DNA from: Boswellia sacra
Taxonomy: Eukaryota; Streptophyta; Magnoliopsida; Sapindales; Burseraceae
Reading direction: 5' to 3'
Length of the DNA: 64,000 nt
Assembly: GCA_013180625.2 (NCBI GenBank)
Contig: SNVD02013093.1
Span: 372,001-436,000 of the forward strand
This document shows, piece after piece, positions 23,250 to 34,364 of this stretch (the first letter of the stretch is position 1; every line of letters begins with the position of its first letter). The position numbers were made by a program, and so were the translations under genes. The notes below the pieces were generated by a model. The model was not told where the DNA came from. It did no database searches and saw only the letters and a list, made by a program, of their open reading frames with translations.

Positions 23250-24588
23250 TGATAACTCAAGAATTATACACTTTTTATTACCTCTTTTCTTAGTTAATTA
23301 GTTTGTTTTCAAGTTAAATGTGTTCTTTTTATGTTTATTTTGTTTTATTTTCAGTTTATTTGCTTGTAGAAAACAAATGAAAGCAATTAGAGTAAATGCA
23401 AAGCAAAAACGTTCAAATTTTGCTTCTTTCAGATAGCCAACTTCTCAGAATTAACTGTATTGATTTACCAAGAACCAGATTATGAGCCATCTACCATTGG
23501 AAAGTTATGGATGTCTAGTCTTTGGAGAATTTTACTGTTCATAAGCGTGAGTTGTGTACTGAAAGTTGTGGTCAAAAGAGTAAAGGTAGCGTAGAGTAGA
23601 CATTCTAAAGAGTTGAACAGGACACATAAAATAGAAAGGTTGTGCTCCTACGAGATTTCCTTTGCACCGATGTGCAATGACGACTTGAAATCATGATTTT
23701 CTCCTATTTTGGAGTCCTAAAACCTTACGCCTATAAAATAAACTTTCATAGAAGTGTTTGGGAGTTTCAAGGGGGCCAAAGAGGCCTACGAGGACGGCTG
23801 GGAGCAAGATTTCTTTGTCAATTTCTAATTTTTTTTTCTCCTTATTTTTATGCCTACAACTATGATTTGTATTTTGTTTGCATTTGTTATGAACTAGTTT
23901 TCTTTTCTAGGGTTTGGATGTAGCCAAGTTTGATACTCTAATTATTTTTAATTCAATATCTTGATGTTTATTCAATCTTTATTGAGTGAATTAATTATAT
24001 GCTTAATGCTTATGGAAGCTTGATCACCTTTTGCATGATTTGAGGTATAAATTAGATTGAGAAGTTGATTCATACTAGTCCTTGATTCATTTGCCATAAA
24101 TTGACATGACAGAGAGATATGATTGTGATTTGTTCAAGCATGTATAATTTCTTATGCTTAATGAGTATTTGTAGATAATTAGATGAGACAGAGATGTAAT
24201 TTTTCCTATAAATATATATTGTTGTTGCTTGAGAAAGAACAACAAATACATTAGCGAAATTGGTTGACAACAGGTGAATAAACATTGTTTTTATTGAGTT
24301 GAAATATTAGAGTGAATAACTTAGGTGAAATCTAATATCCTAGATCTTTGTTTATTGGATTTTTACAACTTTAATTTAGTCTTATTCATTCTTATATATT
24401 TGCTAAATTTTAGTTCAGTTATTTAGTTTATTTAGTTGAATTGAATTGCCATTTAAAGTTAATTGTTCAAATAAAATGAGAGTTAGATATGGTTAGGTGG
24501 TTAATAACATAGTTCTCATAAGAACGATACTCTACTTAATACTTTATTACGTATTATAATTTTGTGCACTTGTGGATTTTGAATAACA
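23250..24588 (+). repeat. 3' LTR of deleted gypsy
   Basis: About 1,339 bp, starting TGATAACTCAAG and ending near GAATAACA. It keeps the uninterrupted version of the site where the MITE entered the 5' LTR. Confidence 0.8.
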
Positions 24589-24593
24589 ATACG

Positions 24594-25259
24594 ATTTATA
24601 AGTCTCTTAATAGTTAAGAAATTTAGAGACATTTGTTAATGAAGCTTATTATTATTATTGTTGTTATTTTTATTGTTTGTTATTATTATTTTATCAAATG
24701 TTGTGTACTAGATTAGGTTTATGGTTATCGGATTATATATTTCCATGTGTTTTCATATTTTTCTCTTTTCCCCTTTCACTTTGATCTTTTATTTCATCAA
24801 TATAAAAACGTTCAACGTGAAGGTATAATTTGATCGATTATAAAGGGATTGACTGAATAAGTATTCGCCCCGTAACAAAAATTTTGCAAAACTATAAAGT
24901 TTAATCTATGTTCATAATTAAAACTAGAGAAGGTTGAGATAGGCTGTTGTGTGGAAAGAATAAAAGATAAATAAAAAATAATTAATGATTTTGATAACCT
25001 AAATTGGATCATATATATCTAATTTTGTAAATCTAATTTTAATATATAGTTCCATTTATCATATATTTAATTTCTATAAAGAAGCCTATCCAAAAACCAG
25101 TCATTCAATTGATATCTTTTCCTTAAAAAGAAAATAGTATTCAAACTTTAGTCTCATAAACATATTAATTTTCATAAATAATATTAAAAGAGGAGAGACC
25201 TGTACCTTTTCAATGACGAAAAGAAATTGTGATCTTGAAATATCAGATGATTCTTCTCA
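24594..25259. other. AT-rich intergenic stretch
   Basis: No gene seen. ATT/GTT simple repeats lie near 24648-24692. It is 3' of the resistance pseudogene, whose last recognisable coding segment ends near 25287. Confidence 0.5.
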
Positions 25260-25286
25260 TCATTTGAACTCAATACCTTTATATTC

Positions 25287-28220
25287 TCACAATAGCCCAC
25301 CTCCAATCCCTTTTAACATTGGCCACTCCAAAGTATGTAGTTCAGTGTAGAAAGTTTCAAGTTGTGGTAGATTCCAGAGATGTAGATTGGTCAAACGTGG
25401 AAAGACGAATGTAACACCTGCTCCTACTTCTCCAACTTCCGCTACAATCATATTTAAAACTCTACAGTCACTTATAGTGAGGCGTTGGAGCTGTTCAAAG
25501 CTTCTAGCTCTAGAAGATGGAAATGCAGATTTTAGCCTCTCACAGTTCCACAACTTCAAGCGTGTTAAGTCTTGATAGCAGCAAGATATTGTTGGCTGTT
25601 GGCTGTCCACAATTAATAATGTCCAGCAATAACTCATCCAAATTGGGGAAAACAACCTGCAGCCAAAGTTCCTGTTTCACTATTTTTCGTACAGATAATG
25701 AAAGAACAAAATCAAAGTAAACAGATGAGAATAACTAAGCAAGAAGATTAAAATCAGAATATATTATAAGTTTATTGTTAACTTGACCTTTTGGTTAAAC
25801 AATGAAGCAGGAGTGTCAAGTTCATCCTCCAAAATGCCATCACTGGACTGTGATTCAGTTGTCTATTCCTTCCGTCTCTTTTTCGATGCTGAAGGTGTCT
25901 TTATATGAGAGTAGAAGCTTACAACCTGTGGAAGATATCTTAGATCCAGCAAACGTAGTTGACAGAGCTCAAACTTTTCAACTACTTCAGTACTGTTGTT
26001 GTCATGATCTTCACTTCTAACAGCAAAATCTCTTTCATACTCTGGCAGTCGTTCACATTAATTTCTTCAAGTTTCGGAAGGCATTTGACATGAGAGAATG
26101 AGATGATATTCTCCAATTTACAACAATTACTCACATTTATGATCTTTAAGTTGCAAAAAGCCATCTTTGCGAGTTAACCATGACATACCGTCTCTTGGAG
26201 TCATTTTTCAAGGAAAAATGACTCCAAGATGGGAAAAGGATCACGGGGCCGGTGTCGAATCTCGAGTCAAACATATACTCAAAGTACGGATTATTTTGCA
26301 TGCATAGACGCTTCAATTGTAGAAAACCCTCCTCGTCTGATTCGTAAAGCATATTCTTCACTCCCTTCAATTCGTCTAAATAAAGGCTTTCAACGTTTTT
26401 GAAGCCTTGCAATTCCTTCATGCAAATATACGAAATGACCTTGTGCTTCAATGTTCTTGAAGTCCCGAAATGCTTAAACCTCCCAAACCAGTATTTGACA
26501 TCACCTATTGATATTTTGTACCCTTGCAGCTCTTTGGAGAACAAATCTTTTGGCAAAATCTTGTCAGCTTTAATCTCTATTTCTGAAGTAGTGATGTGAG
26601 GCAAATCCTTCAACTCATCAAGGCTAGCATTACTTCTTTCAACACTAGATTCTTCAACCTCCCATCGGACAGAGCAGCCTATCATATACAATTCCTCTAG
26701 TCGTGACAAGCTTGATATCACGTTCGGTGCAATAACTTCTAGTTGTGAACAACTGCTTAAATCTAATGACCTTAGCTAAGTCAATTTACCAATTTCCTTA
26801 GGCAACCGTGTGAGATTAGAATGTTTCCAGCACAGAATTTTTAGTTTCTCTGGCTCTCCAATAATACCAAAATTATCTACAAATTTGCGATAATCCAAAC
26901 ACAGTGTTTGGGTGGTTGGCTGGCGACAAAAGTGATGATGGCAAAGATGATAACTGCATGTTAGGAATATCTAAAACTCCCAGCATTGTCATGCCCATAA
27001 AGAAATTCTTGGGATTTTAAAAGAAGAATTCTTTGCACTCGACGTAGAAAAATTCAAGTTCAGGGCATTCTAAGACGTAATTAGGCTCAGAAATTTTAGC
27101 ACCAAGTAAGGAGATTTTCATGCATTTTTTCAGTTCATCCTTGCGTGGCCATTCCTTGAAATCATCATTTCTCTCTATAAATATATATGTTGTTCTCTAT
27201 ACGTGCAATTGATATGGCAACATCACGAACAACATCATGCATGAAAACTGTTCATGAGTAGTATCACCCTCAAGCAACAAACAAGAGTTTTTGAGTTGAC
27301 GTGCCAGTTTTTAAAGTCTGTTTCGTGCCTCTTCCATCATGGGGATGTCTCTGTCAAGTACATTTAAGCCTATGACATATTTGAACAAGTCTGGAATGGA
27401 AGCGTTGTTTTTCATTTGACCACAAAGCCAGAAAGTTTCCTTGAGCTTGTCATCTTCCAACTTATTGTAACTGAACTCTATCTTGGAATATGCCTCTTCA
27501 ATGCTCCTGTGAAGTTTTCTGGAGCAGCTGGCTTCCTTAGTTCACGCAAGGCATCTTTCCATTCAAATAATTTCTTGTTTGATCTTAATGCTTTTGCCAC
27601 TGTAACAATTGCAACCGGCAAGGCCCCACATTCTTTAACCACATCAATTGCTACAGATTTGAACTCCGGGTTTTCGGTATAAACACCGGCTATCTTTTGA
27701 AACAGGTTCCAGTCTTCTTCTTCTTTTAAGACATCAACCGGGAAAGTTTTGGAGCCCATGTGCTCCAACTCATCAAGGATTCTTGATGTCAGAAGAAATT
27801 TACATCTACCATGATTTGCTTGGGAAGGAATCCCAATGATCTCCAAATCTAGATCAACTTTACAAACATTATCAAAAATTAAAAGGATCTTTTTATCCTT
27901 CAATCGTGCATACAGCTTATCTCCTCTCTGAGATTCTGTAGCTTTATCACCTAAACGCAGTTCTAACCTCCCTGCGATTTCTTCTTGAATCTTGTTAATG
28001 TTTGGATTCTCAGAAATCTCTATGAAAACCCCCTCATCAAAGAGCTTCTCCTTCTTGGCTGTCCTGCCGACTTCCTTCACCAAGGTCGTCTTTCCAATGC
28101 CACCCATCCCATAAACGCCAACCATGTGGACAGTAGCATCATTCAATGAATCCATTATGTTCTTCACAATTGTGTTTCTTGATTCAAAAGCCTCGAAATC
28201 TTTGGTAGATAGAAGCCTTA
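25287..28220 (-). pseudogene. CC-NBS-LRR resistance pseudogene, NBS and LRR part
   Basis: Central and C-terminal portion of a CNL immune receptor (RPS2/RPS5-like family), an intracellular ATP-binding switch. The NBS lies at about 27480-28220 with P-loop GVYGMGGIGKTTLVKEVGR, kinase-2 KKILLIFDNV (usual second Asp is Asn here), RNBS-B GRCKFLLTSR and a GLPL-like CGALPVAIVTVAKAL. A frameshift near 27510 ends the open frame at 27478. The next frame reads SKIEFSYNKLEDDKLKETF and hits stops near 27314 and further on. LRR segments are at 26146-26721, 25982-26164 and 25287-25655 (LTRLKLWNCERLKSAFPSS) in different frames. It joins upstream to 32078-32115 and 37226-37624 across two transposon insertions. 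Not functional. Confidence 0.9.
26194..26228. repeat. Perfect 16-bp inverted repeat with 3-bp loop in the LRR region
   Basis: Arms 26194-26209 and 26213-26228 (CTTGGAGTCATTTTTC and its inverse) around AAG. It lies in the LRR pseudogene just before a frame ends. Confidence 0.85.
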
Positions 28221-29168
28221 TGTCACACCCCGTATCCAACAGAGTAATACTGCAGCGGATAAGGGCTTGCCAAGGGAACACAATCGTCGTTATGCCGAAA
28301 TCCTTCCTTAAATTTTTACTGATCGAATACCTGAGGTACACAACAGACTAGTGAGTATGAAACTCAGTAAGCAGCTAGAATTATAAAACTGGAGTAACAC
28401 TCAAAATAAAACAATTAATGGCGATAACTATTTCAGCATATGAATACTATTGAATACTTATTTCATAATCACTGATTACTGTTTCTTTCTTGGTATACAA
28501 GCCACCAGTGCTTTACTAAGAAAATCGGAACATTGATTTCACTGTTCAAGGAACACGCCCCTATGCGAGAAAACTGGCACGACGATGCTAAGTTTCTGAT
28601 TTCTCATCCGTTGCAAATTCCAATTCCACGCTCCTGCGCCCAGTGAGGGCACGCATGCGCCAACTCTCTATTCTCTCTTACTTGAGTCAATGCAAGTAGC
28701 GCTTCAGCGCGAAAGGTATGGCGCAGCGATGTCAATTCTCTACCTATATCTCTTTAGATTCGTTAAAGATGCACTCTTGCATCATTTAATTATGCTCCTG
28801 CGCCAACCCTATATCATTGGCCATTTCCTAGACCAATTACTCTCTTATCCAGTCATATTCCTAATTTTATAAATACTTGTCTATGGGTAATCAAGCATGG
28901 CTTTTCCATGTCAAAGCTTATTACATACACCCATTTACATACATATCTCATTTACAAATAAATTTTCCACAAGTCTATCACATTCTCATGTGCTCCCATA
29001 AACATATAAATCATTCACACATGAGTTTCTATAAGCTAGCTACATTATTCATATGGATATCCATTTCACATAATTTCGGAAGCTTCCACAGTACAGTCAC
29101 AGATACTTAGGAACAGTGCTCTCTAATCAAGGTAGGACTTTTCGTTTCACAGTTAGTTTCCATATGTA

Positions 29169-29570
29169 GGCCTACCCATGAATCAGCTCAAGGCTAGTCT
29201 GACAATCTGGGTGATATCGGGCCCATGCTACCGAATCTCGTCTAGAGAAACACATGGTCCAGACCTCCCCTCAAGCCATGAGAGTACAGAATAGTACAGA
29301 TACATTCAGAGGCCTACCCATGAAATAGCTCAAGGCTAGTCTGACAATCCGGGTGATACCGGGCCCATGCTACCGAATCTCATCTAGAGAAACACATGGT
29401 CTAGACCTCCCCTCAAGCCATGGGAGTACGTAACAGTACAGATACATTCAGATGCCTACACTTGAAATAGCTCGAGGCTAGTCTGACAATCCGGGTGATA
29501 CCGGGCCCATGCTACCGAATCTCGTCTAGAGAAACACATGGTCCAGACCTCCCCTCAAGCTATGAGAGCC
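29169..29570. repeat. 142-bp tandem repeat, about 2.8 copies, in the solo LTR
   Basis: Units start at 29169, 29311 and 29453. Each contains CTAGTCTGACAATC, GGGCCCATGCTACCGAATC and GACCTCCCCTCAAGC. Copies are nearly identical. Confidence 0.9.
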
Positions 29571-29593
29571 AAATATCCTAGGTTGTGGCATGC

Positions 29594-29767
29594 CACTCAC
29601 ATATCAGTTTTCACATTCAATCACATAAGTGAAGCTTTATATTAAGCTTTCACTCACATATCACATTTCACATTTCAGTCACATAAGTGAAGCTCTATAT
29701 TAAGCTTTCACTCACATATCACATTTCACATTTCAGTCACATAAGTGAAGCTCTACATTAAGCTTCT
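29594..29767. repeat. 57-58-bp tandem repeat, three copies, in the solo LTR
   Basis: Units start near 29594, 29651 and 29709. Each holds CACTCACATATCA and CACATAAGTGAAGCT. Confidence 0.88.
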
Positions 29768-32077
29768 AACCCAATCACAACTTGTGACAATTCATTCACT
29801 TAATGCTAGCATTTAACAGTATCACATTTCACATTCGTCATTCAATATATTCCCATGGGCTTGGCATGTAATTTCAAATTCATAACACATCATACAGTGA
29901 TGCATGCCTTCACACACCAAAATATTGCCGTTCACCTTCATAATTGAGGTTCTACGTAGGCTTCTCACTAATCGCATATACATTCATAAATATAATAAGC
30001 CTACATATCTCATAAACATTTATGAATATGCACAATCCACACATTGGCATCATTTCTACACACATAGAACCCCAATGACATCTTTATTCGTGCCAACATC
30101 TTCCATTACTCTTCGATGTATTTTAATCATATCGTTGCACAACTATTTTCATGTATAACGGATCCCATTCATTTTCCACTCATACATATTCGTGGAACTC
30201 TAATACACATGGTATTTCATAGACATTCATTTGTCATGCCATCCACATGAGGAATTAGTATCCTAGAACGTTTGGCATGTATTTCATTCTTCATATACTC
30301 ACATCGTTTTATTGGCAATATTATTCAAACCATATCACAACAAATTCACATATATGAGGGCACATTCACATTTCTATATCTCACACACGTGGAAGTTACA
30401 CCAACAAATCAATCACATACACATCAAAGTGTGTGAAATCATACATTTCATAAATCACTATAAAATCCAATCAAATCATTTCCTATATCAAGGTCCATGT
30501 ATTCATGGCCCTGTACACATTCCATCCACACAACTCACATGTATTCACAATCACAGTCGTTAAACACATTTCATTAATAGTTAATATCTGTTGTGTCCTC
30601 AGAAGGTTCTAGCTACTTACCTTGTTAGCCTTACCTCTTAATTTCGTTGTCCTGTATTTCTTGACGAGCGGTTGTTTAAAGTTCATCTCTTTTTCTTCTC
30701 CTTCCTCTCTGGTAACCATTGTCATAGTTATGACACATTGATCAGTGTCCATTTAGAAGTCATTAAATCGTTTATAGGTTAACAACAATTCAACCAACCA
30801 ATAATATTATTTATTAAACTCTATCACACACATATTGGTTGGATTATTATAATAGGAGGTTATTCATTTCCAATGATCACCAAAATTCTTGAAAATCAAA
30901 TAGACATACACATTATAGTCCATGAATTTTATTGAGTCAAAATAAGGTCATCTACCCCTTGAAAATCCTTAATTTCATTCACACAGCAAATCTGTCTGCA
31001 GACCTCTCAACTGAACAGTGAAATTTTGAAGAATTTTATAAAATTCTACAATAATCAAATCTCTACCAAACTTTCCAGTATAAAACTAGACACATATGAG
31101 AGTCATTCCACCAAAAATCATGATTTTCTAAGGAGTTTAAGGCAGTCAAACGGAATTTATTTCACAAACTCAGTTCTGGAACTTAACATTCACAGTTCTT
31201 TAAGTCCCGATTTGAAAAATCATAAAAATTCATACACAACTCCAAAAACCATGAAAATTTACAGTCTAACAGAAAACATACCCAAGGGTTTTCATATTAA
31301 AAATCACAAAATTTTACAAAGATTTGCCCCCTCAAATGGAGTTCATTTCCGCTGCCCTATTTTAAAACAGGGGAATTCTCAATTTCGAACCAGAACTTCA
31401 AAAATTCATTACAATTCACACACTGCGAATTTTTGAGTGTTTCAAAATTATTTAAACTCCTTGAGATGTCTATTTTATCATATAAAAATTTTAGAGTCAG
31501 AAAACAGCCACAGAATTTATAAGAAATTTCGGACTAACCCCTGTTCAGTAAAGAGGCTCTGCAGGAATTTCACTCAATCATGTTTCCTAACTTCCCAAAC
31601 ATCATCCCTTCTCCTTCAATATACCATAACACATGTAATATCATGTTTTCTAACATGTATAATGAAGTATATAACATAAACACAAGATTAATCATAGTAG
31701 AATCTAACATTTTCCTTATAGAATTTCATGGTTAGGCTCTAAAGGAAGAAGGAGAAGATGAATTTACCTTAATTTCCTTCTAACTTATTCAATTTTCCTT
31801 GAATTCCACAAGTGAAGAAAGCAAATTGAGAGAAAGAGAGAGGGCTGGAAACGTTTTTGTAGAGACAAGAAAGAAAATGAAATTTTCTAGAATTCTCCCA
31901 AATTTATATAGATAAGGATTGGGTGAATTTCATATAAGCCCTCCATTTTCCAATGCTTCCAAGTCACCCTATCATAATTTTTAATTTGCTTTATCACCCT
32001 TACAATTATACAAAAGTACTAATAATTTAGATGCTTAAACACATAATAATTGTGGTTACACATACTAGGGTGTTACA

Positions 32078-32115
32078 CCTTATGTCTTCGTGAATGATAA
32101 GATACGAAACCTTAT
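32078..32115 (-). pseudogene. Short CNL segment between the two insertions
   Basis: 38 bp of resistance-gene sequence stranded between the solo LTR and the gag-only gypsy element. On the minus strand it encodes DKVSYLIIHEDI, which is in frame with the CC segment ending at 37226 and with the NBS segment starting at 28220. It includes one copy of each target duplication (CCTTA and CTTAT). Confidence 0.88.
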
Positions 32116-32671
32116 TGTAGAGTGTAAAATTTGGTCAGATTAAGTTGGGGAGACTTTGGAGAAAAATATACCGAATGGAATTCTGATAGAGCTACCAAGT
32201 AAAATTTCTCATTGGTTCAGAGTCAGTTGAGGTCAGATCAGTCACTTCCGAATGCTTAATTCCGAATGGATTAGATCATGTAATTCCCGAATGGGTTAAT
32301 TAGACTTTGAATTTTGGATGAATGATAACGTGATCAGATGAATTCGAGAGTTTAAAATCTCAAGATCGAGAACATATCCGATTGGAATTATAGTCTATCA
32401 TATATTTAGATACGTTTGGATTATTGTTAAACAAGGATTAAAAATCGCTAAGACTCGGCTATAAAAGGACGCGAGGACTTGAGGTAAACTCATTCAGAAC
32501 ATACTAAATATAATATATTTCCTTTAGTCACTGACTTGAGCGTCGGAGAGTCTTAGTCGGCACCACCGCCGACTAATCCTCTGACCATTTTTTCTCTATT
32601 CTGTAGGTGCTCAGCTCTCACACAAGTCCGCAGCGTGCATTCATCAAGTAGGCGAAGATTTGACGTCTACA
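32116..32671 (+). repeat. 5' LTR of gag-only gypsy
   Basis: Starts TGTAGAGTGTAAAATTTGG, ends GACGTCTACA. A TATA-like box GGCTATAAAAGG lies at about 32457-32468. Confidence 0.93.
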
Positions 32672-32708
32672 GTTGGCGCCGTCTGTGGGGAACGACATAT
32701 AAAAAGTC

Positions 32709-34364
32709 ATGACTACAAATCTGGCTGAAGTTCATACGGTAATAGTTTTAGAAACTCGGGATACGAGAAACACCGGTGAAACTTTGCGAGAAATCGCAAA
32801 GGGAAAGAAACCACGAGGAAGAATGACGAAAGCAAACGCTGGGGCCAAAAATTCAAAGGCTCCTAGTGCTAATGCGGAAATTAGAGATCTGACCCAACAG
32901 AATCGTGAGATGCATGATAAAATAAGGGAAATGATGGATCATATGAATAAAACTAAAGAGACGGAACATGTCCATGATCACCGAAGCTATCAAGATCGGT
33001 CCAATCATGAGAAAAGAAAAGAGTAAGAAGATGACAATACTGCTGATTCTCATAGTAAACGTCGGGATGAGTCTAGAAGAGACTCATTAACAAATAAAAA
33101 TGCAAGATCGATCACGGAGAGTCTATCAGGGAGCACTCGTACTCGAAGAGAAACTCTTGATAGAAGTGATCTGAGGCATTCACTTGACGCGCGAAGACGA
33201 TTTAAACGAAGGGATGATAAAAAGGATTTTGACCGAGGAGATCAATGGCAAGTCAGGGTTCGATATCTGGAGGAACAAATTGACGACCTTCGTAATTCAA
33301 AAAGCACTCGAACTAGAGGCTATGACCCTTTGAGGGAGTTAGAATCACCGTTTGTTAGGAGAATAGAACGAGCTGGACTACCGAGGAGGTTTGCCATGCC
33401 ACAAATAACACCATATACTGGGCAATCCGATCCATTAGCACATATTCAACTATATAAAGAGCTAATGGACGTACAGGGAGTTTCGGATGACGCGAAGTGT
33501 AAGACTTTTTCCTTAACCTTCGCAGGTCCAGCTCGAGCATGGTACAGAAAGCTACGGCCAAGGAGTATCCATTCTTTCTCACATCTGTGCCGAGAGTTTG
33601 CTAACCAATTTCGAGGGGCAAAAAGTCCTGAGAGGGAAGTTTCCTCGCTTTTAGAAATTCATCAAGAAGAAGGTGAGTCTCTTCGAAGCTTTGTCAATAG
33701 GTTTCATAATGATATGATGCAGCTTGGAGCTTTCGAAGATCGATATGCATTAGATGGAATCACTCGTAACATACGCTCGAGTAGGCTTTGGTTTTCTTTT
33801 CGGGAAAATAAACCATGATCATACTCTGAGGCTTACGAGCGCGCGTTAAAGGTAGCTGAAGCTGAAGAACTTTTTCAAGCAAAAAGAGAGACCCTTGGTA
33901 TGACCATCAAACGCAGGAAGAAAGAAGATTATAGAGGAGAAGGGCAAAATAGCAAAAGGTCTAAGTCGACAAACCTCGACACAAATTCTGAGCAGAATAG
34001 ACAACGGAAGAATGAGAAAAAGTCTTCACGTTATACAACCTTAACACCCTTGACAGCAAGCAGAGAACAAATACTTGCTGTGATGCGTGAACAAAATTTA
34101 TACAAAAAGCCTCCCCCAATTAGAGGAAGTCTAAAGAAAAGAAACAAAAGGAAGTACTGTGATTTCCATGAAGATTTCGGCCATAATACCGCTGATTGTT
34201 ACAACTTGAGAAATCAGATCGAAGCACTGATTCATCAAGGCAAACTACATGAGTTCATTGTGCAAGTGCAAGAAGCCCAACAAGGTGTCAGTAAGGCCGA
34301 GTCCAAACAAAAAAGTTTCGAGGATACAACAAGTGATGATGATTACGTTGATATAATCTCTTGA
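32709..34364 (+). pseudogene. gag of the gag-only gypsy element
   Basis: One continuous frame of about 551 codons from ATG 32709 to TGA 34362-34364, broken only by TAA at 33024-33026 and TGA at 33816-33818. The N-terminal part is charged (about residues 1-200). A Retrotrans_gag capsid domain follows (about residues 208-370: TPYTGQSDPLAHIQLYKELM, FAGPARAWYRKLRP, ANQFRGAKSPEREVSSLLEI). The C-terminal part has a knuckle CDFHEDFGHNTADC near residue 490. The style is that of Tat-lineage gypsy gag. Neither stop disrupts a recognised active residue. The retained frame suggests that gag was under selection until fairly recently, or that the copy is young. Confidence 0.88.

Larger units (their letters stand above)
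17715..24588 (+). mobile_element. Deleted Ty3/gypsy element
   Basis: Two related LTRs begin TGATAACTCAAGAATTATAC at 17715 and 23250. The 5' LTR (to about 20078) is followed by a TGGCGTCGTTGC primer site. The 3' LTR is preceded by AAGTTTAGGGGTATT, a polypurine tract. Possible target duplications ATATG (17710-17714) and ATACG (24589-24593) differ at one base. Between the LTRs only a zinc knuckle and protease remains are seen; capsid, RT, RNase H and integrase are missing, so it is a deletion derivative. The protease fragment resembles Athila/Tat-type gypsy elements. The 5' LTR is about 1 kb longer because of a MITE insertion. Confidence 0.8.
28221..32077 (-). mobile_element. Solo LTR of a Tekay/Del-type gypsy element in the NBS gene
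   Basis: 3,857 bp beginning TGTCACACCCC and ending GGGTGTTACA, flanked by a perfect 5-bp duplication CCTTA (28216-28220 and 32078-32082). It has no coding region. Blocks near 31020-31130 (TTTGAAGAATTTTATAAAATTC, in part; CACATATGAGAGTCATT) match the LTRs of the complete Tekay-type element at 52865 and 60225 in the same orientation. One LTR with a duplication and no interior indicates LTR-LTR recombination. Several 60-140-aa open frames here (for example 31026-31436) are chance frames. Orientation is inferred from homology to the complete minus-strand element. Confidence 0.85.

Noticed and set aside
29169..29767. Regular repeats that could suggest a CRISPR-like array
   Set aside because: They are head-to-tail tandem repeats without unique spacers, inside a plant LTR.
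31026..31679. Open frames of 136 and 80 aa in the solo LTR
   Set aside because: Related LTR copies at 52870 and 60230 do not keep these frames; chance openness.
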